This document shows, piece after piece, positions 55,601-64,000 of a DNA stretch of 64,000 nt; within the stretch, counting starts at the first letter, position 1; each line of letters begins with the position of its first letter. Position numbers and translations under genes: made by a program. The DNA comes from Gyromitra esculenta. Lineage: Eukaryota; Ascomycota; Pezizomycetes; Pezizales; Discinaceae. Under the pieces are notes generated by a model. It searched no databases, had not been told where the DNA came from, and worked only from the letters and a program-made list of their open reading frames with translations. Where the stretch lies: contig JBCAML010000003.1 of the NCBI GenBank assembly GCA_038503075.1, positions 2,542,001 to 2,606,000 on the forward strand. Direction: 5' to 3'.

Positions 55601-56394
55601 ATACATGTGCCGTTCAGGCCGTCTAGTTGGATGACTCTTGGGCTTTCTGGCATGCTCCTGGCTGAAGCAATTTAAAAGCAATCAACTAGAGCATGTCGTT
55701 CATTATCATTGCCTTGAAATCGTTACACTGAAGATCTCCCTTTTTGCTTCTACTATTAGATAACAACCACTTGAATTGCTAGAATGTGCGTGGTACAAAC
55801 ATCCTCATCGCTTTCAAGGCTGTCTCATTGATCCGCGCGAAACACATTCAACAAACTTAGCCCCATTTGAAATTTCCATCACGACTTCCACGGGATGCTA
55901 ACTCGGCTGGAAGCTTCAGTCATGAAATATCACTCTTGTATTCGGGTTCCAATTGCCGAACCGCTAGATTATGTAGGCCTAACTCGAAATCATTCCACTA
56001 AGGCGCGGAGTTCCGAACAGTCACTTCGCTGGTTGAGTGATCATCAACCGCATGTGCTAAACTACAATTACCGCAGGGAACACGAGAACGATGACTGTTC
56101 TTGTAGTTTGCCTGAATCCTGAAAATGAGATAGATCATCAGAGAGCCTAGTGAATACTTAGCTTGATATAATCTAAACATGATTAGGAATTCGTATACGA
56201 CGTACCCTCACTCTAACTGATGTCTACTTCCCTCTATACTCTAATCAACTATTATACAAGGCTTCTCTCAGTCCAAAACACCAAGCAAGCCTACTACTCA
56301 CCTAAAACAAAAAAAGAGAGGAGAAAGAAACGAAACGAAATGAAACGAAAAATAAACGAAATCGAAAAACGCCAATGATGCACCACTCCCTAGC

Positions 56395-58740
56395 CTATAC
56401 ATTCGGACTCAATAAATCATACTTAACCAAATTTTCCACATCCTCCATACTGCTCGTCAAAAACTGCCTCATCTCAAGTCCAAGCCAAACCTTCAAGAAG
56501 CTCATACCGGCTTCCCTTCCGCCGTCTTTCCCACCCAACATATGCGCGCCGCTCCCCGCACCAATTGCTCTCAACATGGGTAAAGAGCTTTATCATAAAC
56601 CTCAGCCACGAACTCATAGAACCTATCGGAGGCGGCGTACCTTTTCAGTAGATCCATATCCGGGTCCAGACTTCTCCCGATACCCTCAAGCAGTAAGATG
56701 GAAAGCACTACGTTAATAAAGTCTCCTGCCATACGGACATGGTGCATTCGCACCATGTGGAGTACATCAGTGAGGATATCGCCGATCTTGATGTTACCGA
56801 GAGCCAGTGTGCGGGACTTGACGGCTAGAATCAAGTGCTGCATTTTGAGCGCGAAGATCTCACCGTCGACGACGGAGCTGGGTGAGCGAGAGCGCTCAAT
56901 CATGAGGTGGCCTGCTCGGTACCCGTCAAATTCTGCTACTGCACGGAATAGGTCGAGAAAGTTTTTCCGGTTTTTGGTGTTGAGCTCTGTAACAAGGCCG
57001 GTGTCGATGAAGATTAGCTGCGGCCGGTAGCCTTCGGAATCTAGACGTTCCAGTTCTCTGTTCCAGCTTTCAGGGTTGTGACGGTGAGGTGATAGGCGGG
57101 AGAGAACTTCGGTGGTCATTTCGGCATGATTGTCGACGTACTTTTCGGAACAAGAAGATGGGACGAGGAGGGAAATACGAGAGAAGATGGGAGCAGGAAG
57201 GGGCTTATGAAAGCGGACCATTATGTTACCGGGATGGAGGTCGGCATGGATGAAGTTGTCCATGATTAGCATATGCTGAAGAAGTACTGTTGATTAGTTA
57301 ATGGGTTTATCAGTGGTTGAAACACATCCACAAGATACGAACCAAGAAAGCATCTAAGCCCATGTCGGCAAGATCTCGCTCGAATACTCCAGCTCCGTTA
57401 TCCAAAAACCCACGAAGGGGTATTCCGTGTGCAAATTCTTCTACCAGAACCTCTCGGGTAGTATAGTCAACATAGGGCATTGGGAACGCAACAGTAGTCC
57501 TATCCCTAAAGTTTGATCGAAAACGCTTCAGATTGGCGGCCTCGATCCGTAGATCCAATTGTAGCCGCATCATCCCACTGAACTGCTCAACCTCGTCTGG
57601 GAAAGAGAACCACTCGAGTGTAGGAACGGCGTCTAGTAACGTTGCAAAGAAACTCATGATCCTTAGATCCCTAAGGACGGTTTTTTCCACTCGTGGATGA
57701 AGCACCTTGATCGCTACATACGACGAAGGAGCTTCGTGCAGTGATGGCGATCTAACAAGAATATCCACCTTCTTACGCCGATTATTATTCGCTTTCTGGT
57801 CTTCCTCGTCCAATCTCGGGATAAAATCTGGCTTTAGTTTCGCCTTATAGACCTGAGCTATCGCCCCAATCCCCAAAGGCGTCTCCTCAAACTCCTCGAA
57901 TATATCGTCAAAGTTCTTGCCGCCAAATGCCGCGGACAAGGTCTTTTTCGTATCGTGGAGTGAATGGGGCCGGGCATTCGAGTGTAATTTCGACATCATT
58001 TCACACATCTCCGTAGGGAAAATATCCGTCCTTGACGCAGCCCATTGCCCTAGCTACTCCCATCAGCCGCCATAGCGCCCCGAGCGTGAACGCGTGTGGG
58101 TACGCCAGTGTATCGGGGGGAAAAATAGAACTCCAACCTTGATGAACGTCGGTCCTGCATTCTCCATAGACTTTACCAGGAATGCATACCACAGCATTGT
58201 CCCCTTCCGCTCGTTGCTCTTCTCGGCTATTCGCTCGCCAATGCAACACAGTGGTATCGCGAGAATAAGCGGTACGAATATTGTCACCAGCGTGATGAAC
58301 CGAAACCCTGTCGCGATGGGCTCAATGATCCAGTTGACGACAAAGATCTGCGTATTCTGGATAAACCGGAATATAAGCGGCTGGTCCTTCGAGACTCTCC
58401 GTAGCTCTTCTCGTTCGAGATCTGACTCCTCGAGCATTAACTGCTCGATAGTCTTCTCCATGCCATCCTCCTCACGCCCTTTTTCCCCCTCCTCCCAACT
58501 TGCCGAGAGCCCAAGCGGGGCTACAGCGGCGAGTGTGGCAGACCCGAGATACAGCGCGCCGTTCCCGTTAAATCGTTTCCATTTGCTGTGGTTGCCTGAG
58601 GATGAAGGCCGTTTGGATAAGATGCTAAAATGCGACTTTGGCGACTGTCTCGCACAGCCATGACGTATCGCAGACCAAACGGTTCCTGATCGTACTGTAG
58701 GCATGGGCAACCGTCGACCGAGGAGGGCGGCTGTCCTCAT
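56395..58740 (-). CDS. ABC1/ADCK2-like mitochondrial atypical kinase
   Basis: The N-terminus (MRTAALLGRRLPMPTVRSG) is Arg/Ser-rich and acid-free, as in a mitochondrial presequence. One or two hydrophobic spans follow (FITLVTIFVPLILAIPLCCIG). ABC1/UbiB motifs are clear: FIKLGQWAASRTDIFP (KxGQ, joined across an intron), LGIGAIAQVYKAKL (loop), YVAIKVLHP (Lys), NFIHADLHPGNIMV (catalytic loop) and FIDTGLVTEL (metal-binding Asp). The 3' end needs a 53-nt intron (donor GTACGC, about 56650; acceptor before CTCTTTACC). It restores DMDLLKSSLPMLRAIGAG and the conserved FLKVWLGLE...VKYDLLSPNV. Reading straight through would end early at ALYPC. The family supports coenzyme Q or mitochondrial lipid metabolism. 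The ADCK2 branch has no agreed substrate. Confidence 0.88.
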
Positions 58741-59891
58741 GGTAAGAAGCAGCCGGTGATGTATGTAGAGAGAAGAAAGGGATAAAGGAAAAGAATAGGA
58801 AAAGGGCTATTCCTCTAAAGCAGACGGATCGATGAGGTCGGGAAATGCAAAACCATGGGAAATGGGAAATTCCATCACGCGGAGAACCCCGGACAAGAGA
58901 TGATGCATGGTCCCTGGAAACTGCACCAAGCCAAACCTTGCCCCAAACCACATCATAAATACATCTACATACGCACCAGCATCATCATTTACAAGCCTCC
59001 GATCTGGCTAGTGCAGTCATGTCTTAGATCTCGAAACGTCTCATGAGGCACTTGGGTGTTGATCAGCTTCACCAGTGCTCTACACGCTGTTCCCACGAGC
59101 CTCACAAGTCACAGCGATGGGAACATTTCCTCGCTTAGCTCCTCGGCGTCATGAAAAATCACTCGATTAGAACAGCTCGGGCCTGGGTGCTATTTGAGGA
59201 AAGCACGTGTGACAGGCAGGGCTCTAGAATCTAATAGTAGTAACCACCCGTAGAGTAAACGTACTTGATAAGAAACCCTATTACCTTGTAAAATCTCTCT
59301 TAGTCTCGCATCTTGTCATCGTAGGCCCCTTTGTACTAGAGGGCGCTCGCTTTCTTTGTATGTATAAAGCAGTCCTTATGTGGAGGTATCGCGACCCCGA
59401 AAACACGTTGGAATGCTTCAGATATAGGATCTCAATTATTATATGATAATGGAGTCTCGGGGTTTCGGAATCACTACATGTACGTGTAGCTACATGTATG
59501 TGAATAATCTGCTTAGTCACCATTTTCGTCCTGCAACACCTTATCTGAAATGTTTAGTTTCCAAGAATTTTTTGTGCTACATGTGATTAATGTCACAAGA
59601 AATCACTCGACATTACTAAGCAAGAGTACCAGGTACCAAGTGATGGGTGGATGCCTGAACCCCTAATCAGTATCAATTCTGAACTAGTAAGTGAAATCGC
59701 TTCCTATTTCCATCGGCACCATTATCAATTAACACTACTACGTACACCAGTTATTACATCTCTAAAGTAACGTCTACTTGCTTTTCCCCCTTATGCCAAA
59801 AAAAAAACAAAAACACCCTCCTAGCCGTCACTCTGAAGTCTGAATCAAATATGCAAAATATGAGAAAAAAATAACAATAATATCTATCCGT
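58741..59891. other. Intergenic between the LRR gene and the ADCK2-like gene
   Basis: No gene is seen. It carries the kinase promoter near 58741-58960 and two TACATGTA octamers at 59475 and 59491, 16 bp apart. Confidence 0.55.
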
Positions 59892-62800
59892 CTACTTACG
59901 TTGAAACACATCATCCCCAGATGCTTGCTCTTCATCCGCCGGCAATCGATCCCTCAACCACTCCATAACACCTTCTGTCCCCTTCTCCAACACCTGCCAC
60001 CTTGGCACCCTGAATAGGTTCCCGCCAACTCTCAGCTCCCTCAGACTGGTTACGGTCCCCAATTTCGGTGGAAGATGCCCAATGGAATTACTACTCAGAT
60101 CCAAAACTCTCATTCCGTCCACAGCATCCACTGGAATTTCCTCGACTTGATTATCCCTTGCATACAAGGCAGTCAAATTATTGAATGTCTGTCTAATTCC
60201 GTCTATCGATATGAGCCGGTTGGCAGATACATCAAGAGTATCGAGTCTTGGTGCATCGAGGTTGTCAAGAAGCGGTTTAAGAGAGGTAATGCCGTTGGCT
60301 TGAAGAATGAGGGTTGTGAGAGAACGAAGTGATATCTTCGTGGGAAGATAGGAGTCGCCCGAGAGTTTGTTATGGCCGATGTTTAGGGTTGTTAGGGAGG
60401 CGCAGAAAACTTCTACGCTTGCCGGGATGGCCGTGAGCCTGTTGTGAAGGAGAACGACGCTAGTGGGATTTCCGACGACTGTTTCGAGAAGGACCGTGGG
60501 GACGTCCTCGTAACCTTTTGAGGAGAGCTCTAGAACACCTCCACGGCCAACCTCCAAAGTCTTCTTGGGGTGAGCTATTCCGTCTTCTCCGTCTATCGCC
60601 TCACCGGCATGGGAACCATCTTTCACTTCAGCGATCACAATCTCAGGCGGTGCCAAACGTGCCTTGAGGGTCCGCTTCAAGTCGACGATGCCCATATTTA
60701 GGAGATTTCTCTCCCTAAATGGGTTGCCGTCGAACTTGAGAATTTCGAGCCCCTGCATCGCACCAAGATGCGGGTCCAGGCTCTTGATGTTATTCGCTGA
60801 GAAGTCAAGAGTCCTCAGCCTATGAAGATTTATCAATCCCTCCGGTAACACTTCCAAGCGATTATGGTCAACTGTAAAAACTAAGAGTTCTTCCCAGCCT
60901 TCAACAGAAGGGAGCAAAGAAATCTCATTGTTGGTGGCAAATAATTGCTGCAGAGTAGGAAGCAGGATAGCTCCCTCGCTGAAGATCGAGATATGGTTGT
61001 TCCTGATATCGAGCAAATGTAAAGAATCGAGGCACTGAACGGCAGATGAAAATAGGCATCCTTTTAGCTTATTGTTTGAAGCTGTCAGCTCGTGGAGCTG
61101 ACAACCCTGGAGAGCCTGAAATGGTAGTTCCGACAAGTGGTTCGAGGCTACATTGAGAACGTGAAGCCTCGCGATCATTCCAAGGGAAGCTGGTAGTGAT
61201 TCAAGATTGTTCTCCTGGAGCTCTAAAATTTCCAGGTTCTCGAGTTTAGAGATTGACGAAGGCAGTTCTCCCTCCAGACCATTCTTGGCAAGCTTCAGAT
61301 CAACTAAAGTTGAGATCCGGAAGATCATTTCTAACGCACTATGATCGAGCTTATTGTTGGTCTTCATCCCCGGTTGTTAGTCAAGAGTACAACTACGAAA
61401 TGCTAAATATGATGTGCCTACCAGGTTGAGAACCGTTAATTCGGTCAACTCTCCGAAATTCCTCGGTAAAGCTGTTAAGAGATTGTTATGCATCTATATA
61501 CCACGCTAGTCAGCTAAACGCGTCCCATTCATCCTGCCATCTGCACCATAGCAGTCAAAAAGTACCAAGACCAAAAGAAAAGAGGTGCCGGCAGGTGGAC
61601 GTTTTCCACGTACATCAATGCTGGACAATCCTCCAAACTGCTTCACCATTTCCTCGCTAATTTCCTCAATTTCGTTATCGGCTCCAACAAACCGGACTAG
61701 GTCAACGCTCTCGTACCACTTTGGGCCGTCACAGGTGTCAGCAGCTTCGAGCTCCTCGGGACCGATTTCGTACATCTTGTAGACGTTGTCGGGAATCTCC
61801 TTCAGCTGCAAATTGGAGATGTTAAGGCGGCCTTCTACTCGCGCCGTTTTGATGCGCTGCTTAAGGACCCTAGCGGATCCACCCTTGCCGAGGATAGCCT
61901 GATTGAATGGGTTATCGGTTGAGAAGTTGAACCCTTTTAAATCGTTGCTGGCTTTGGGCGTGTGCCCACCGGTTGTCAGAGCAATCGAGTCAGCACGTGC
62001 ACGATTTGCAGCTCGAGCCTTTGCAATAGTATCACGGAGTGATTGGGAGGCTGCTTTGTTTGCGGCGGCCTTTCTGGAGGGGGAATCTGGGGCCTCTATA
62101 TACGGGGGCTCGATGATCTTTTGATGTTTTGCCCTGGACGATGGTTGGCGGAGTCCAGATAGGCCTACTCGTGGGGCAATTTTGGGAATTATTGGGGTTA
62201 TGGGCGTGGAGGGTAGGTGAGAAGAAACGCTTCGACGCATCGGGGTTGGACTTGCGGTAGCATTGGGGCTAGGAAGGTGGGATGTCGAGGTCTTGCGGAG
62301 AAGGTGGGAGTTTGAGACTCTTTTGTTCAATGTGAGGCTCGAATTCGAGGGCTTCCGTGTTAATGGTGGGGCAACAGTAGTAGGTCCATTAGATGGTACG
62401 CGTCGCGGTGGAGTCGATACTACGGGTTGTAGTTGAGAGGCTGAGACTTTTCTGGTCAATGTAGAAGTCGAGGTTTTTTTGGTTAGAGAAGGGACGGAGG
62501 CTCTCTTTGCTAAAGAGGTAGCCGTATGGGATGTATGGTCTCTGACGGCAATTTCTGCACTTGGAGGACCTCTAGACGTTCCGGCAGTTGAGGGAGTTTC
62601 AGGGGGAGTATCTACTTGACTCAAATTTTAGTCGAATTTGTGAGCAAGTTTACCATGGAGTGAGTACTTACATGCGTTTTCGATAGGGCTTTTCAAACCA
62701 CCGATTCTCGATTGCCTTTTGGCAACAGAGGGGAGTCTTGGAGAAGCAGATTTCGGGCCAGGAGAAGTTATGAGATCTCTTGAGGCAACTGGTCTCAAAG

Positions 62801-63059
62801 AACCATAAGGAGGAACAGCAATGGGGGTTGGGATAGGAGTATAAGTTTTCCTTGGCACAGGAAGCCTCGAAGAAGCCTTTCTCCTGAGTTGGATAGGCCC
62901 AAGAGGGGGATTCGAGCCAGGTGACGAAGGAGCTGTTTGGGTGGAAGGAGACTGTTCTCTGGACATAGAGTATTCTCGTGATTCTTCCCCGTGGACACTT
63001 GACGGAGCACTACTGTCCATGGTGCTGCTATCTATATTAGTATCGCTGGAATCGACCAT
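59892..63059 (-). CDS. Large leucine-rich-repeat protein (LRRC40-like) with disordered Ser-rich N-terminus
   Basis: Exons run from ATG 63059 to a stop at 59892. The first exon and the next (joined by a 57-nt intron near 62620-62675) form a 450-residue Ser/Thr/Pro/Lys-rich disordered part with many KRxS-type phosphosite-like motifs. Then ARVEGRLNISNLQLKEIPDNV begins the repeats. The repeats resume with MHNNLLTALPRNF and LKLAKNGLEGELPSSIS, and continue for some 15 units of the LxxLxLxxNxLxxLP type to the end. A break, GNPFRERNLLNMGIVDLKRT, resembles the mid-region of fungal LRRC40-like proteins. LRR arcs of this sort serve as protein-binding scaffolds. No catalytic domain is seen. The stop overlaps a possible donor (CGTAAGTAG), so a short further exon cannot be excluded. 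Function is unknown. Confidence 0.85.
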
Positions 63060-63871
63060 CGTATGGTGGTGGCGATCCTCTTCCGTTCAAAGCTGTAGCT
63101 TGCTGTGGGAAAAGCTCACGGGGCCAGGAGATAAATAAGTAATAGGTAATAGATAGGTATGAATATGGATACCTATGGGTATAGGTATAGATATAGGAGA
63201 CTCAGTAACCACAGGAACGGGTGCAGAAAGTTTAAAAGCCTACTGCATGCAGGGTCGGGTAGCGAGCCCTAACCCTCAGACTTGGCTGAACGGACTGAAA
63301 GGGGCCAGGTACAGGGGGCGGCAAGATTTGACCCCCAGAACCCGGTTGGTGGCAGGCCGTTGTTGCTGTGGCAGCGAGTCGCATTGGACAAGCGAGCGCC
63401 AAGACACGATGTGGAGGGTGGAGGGGAGGTCCAAGCGTTATTTCCCAGTGATGCAGTCAGCGGATGTGGACGGGAAGGCGTGGCTGAGAGGGCCGTTTGA
63501 TGGCTGGTGCTGCTGTTCTGAGCGCTGCGGGGAGCAGACAAAGCCTTTGTACTGGAGCTGTCTCTCGCACGCTCGCGCACTCTCTCGGTTTCCGGTTGTT
63601 TACCTCGCTGCCCACCCGTAATCTCACCACCCACCCATAATGATACAATAGATCTCTCCTCACTCGTTCCTCTCGCTGAGATGTCCGCGTCATGATCTCA
63701 GCGCGGCTCCTTCAACCTTAATCCCCCCCCACTTCCCCTAACTCCACCATTCATCTCTCTCCACCATTGCATCTCCACCATCCATCGCCATCCATCCATC
63801 CGTCAATCCATCTGCTCATCCATCCTCTAATCCCATTCGCTGCTCTCAGCCCCCCTCTCCTCCCTCCATTC
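63060..63871. other. Divergent promoter region before the last gene
   Basis: TATAGGTA/ATAGGTAT-like repeats occupy about 63133-63200, next to the LRR gene start. From about 63715 to 63870 the plus strand is strongly C/T-rich with CATC units (CCATCCATC), typical of a fungal core promoter feeding the gene at 63872. No gene is seen. Confidence 0.55.
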
Positions 63872-64000
63872 ATGATGGATGACTCCCAGCAATCCATCAT
63901 TCTTGGCACTCCCACTCCAGTGTCCTCGCCGTTGCAGTCGCAAAACATAACACCATCCTCCACCCATCACCGTCCCCGCCGTGATCGTCCCTCCATTCAT
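63872..64000 (+). CDS. Start of an unidentified protein, runs off the right edge
   Basis: An ATG at 63872 (or 63875) opens a frame that stays open for the last 43 codons: MMDDSQQSIILGTPTPVSSP, then a Ser/Thr/Pro-rich and finally basic stretch (HHRPRRDRPSIH). A CT-rich tract directly upstream and a sequence context free of earlier ATGs support a real start. The segment looks like a disordered N-terminus and has no family signature, so I give no function. Confidence 0.5.
   Translation, partial: MMDDSQQSIILGTPTPVSSPLQSQNITPSSTHHRPRRDRPSIH

Larger units (their letters stand above)
55099..56394. other. Intergenic, RNR1 promoter and ADCK2-like gene 3' flank
   Basis: No gene is seen. Apart from the ACGCGT elements the region shows a CT-rich coding-strand tract at about 55320-55360, a likely core promoter. 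A GAAACGAAAT-type tandem stretch lies near 56325-56365, beyond the kinase stop. Confidence 0.55.

Overview
This is a nuclear window from a filamentous ascomycete (Pezizomycotina). The evidence is spliced genes with short introns (mostly about 50-70 nt, GTRNGT donors, CTRAY branch sites), fungal-specific families (a CON7-type C2H2 regulator, a 7TM-RGS protein, an F-box/LRR family, a DUF7137-type cell-surface protein) and well-conserved housekeeping genes. The generous intergenic space (blocks of 4.9, 7.1 and 5.0 kb without a recognisable gene) would fit an early-diverging lineage such as Pezizomycetes, but I cannot fix the class from sequence alone.

Layout, left to right. The left edge holds the first 42 codons of DNA polymerase alpha (POL1, minus), then an AT-rich gene-free block to 5.03 kb. 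Next are a secreted/membrane-anchored protein (minus) and RAD26/CSB (minus). RAD26 is divergent from the YAK1 kinase (plus) across a 1.75-kb shared promoter that carries a duplicated 14-bp CACGTG-containing motif. eIF3c/NIP1 (plus) follows YAK1. A 7-kb gene-free block with a fold-back inverted repeat separates it from CON7 (minus). A further 5-kb gene-free block includes a long polypurine tract. DBP2 (minus) is divergent from the SNARE gene UFE1 (plus), which is convergent with VPS11 (minus). From there to 63.06 kb all genes lie on the minus strand: VPS11, F-box/LRR protein, 7TM-RGS protein, RNR1, ADCK2-like ABC1 kinase and a leucine-rich-repeat protein. A plus-strand gene begins at 63.87 kb and runs off the end.

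Functional links: POL1 and RNR1 both serve S-phase DNA synthesis and both have ACGCGT (MluI cell-cycle box) elements upstream. UFE1 and VPS11 are neighbours that both act in membrane fusion (ER SNARE and HOPS/CORVET tether). RAD26, YAK1, NIP1 and DBP2 are housekeeping or stress genes with no obvious joint pathway. I see no gene cluster, CRISPR, rRNA, certain tRNA or intact transposon.

I found no convincing new multi-gene system. The best leads are regulatory: a 431-nt intron in DBP2 inside helicase motif V, where yeast DBP2 also carries a long autoregulatory intron; the palindromic octamer TACATGTA, counted 14 times in non-coding DNA where about one is expected; and the duplicated 14-bp motif between RAD26 and YAK1. 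Exon boundaries were worked out by hand from reading frame, splice signals and family similarity, without transcript data.
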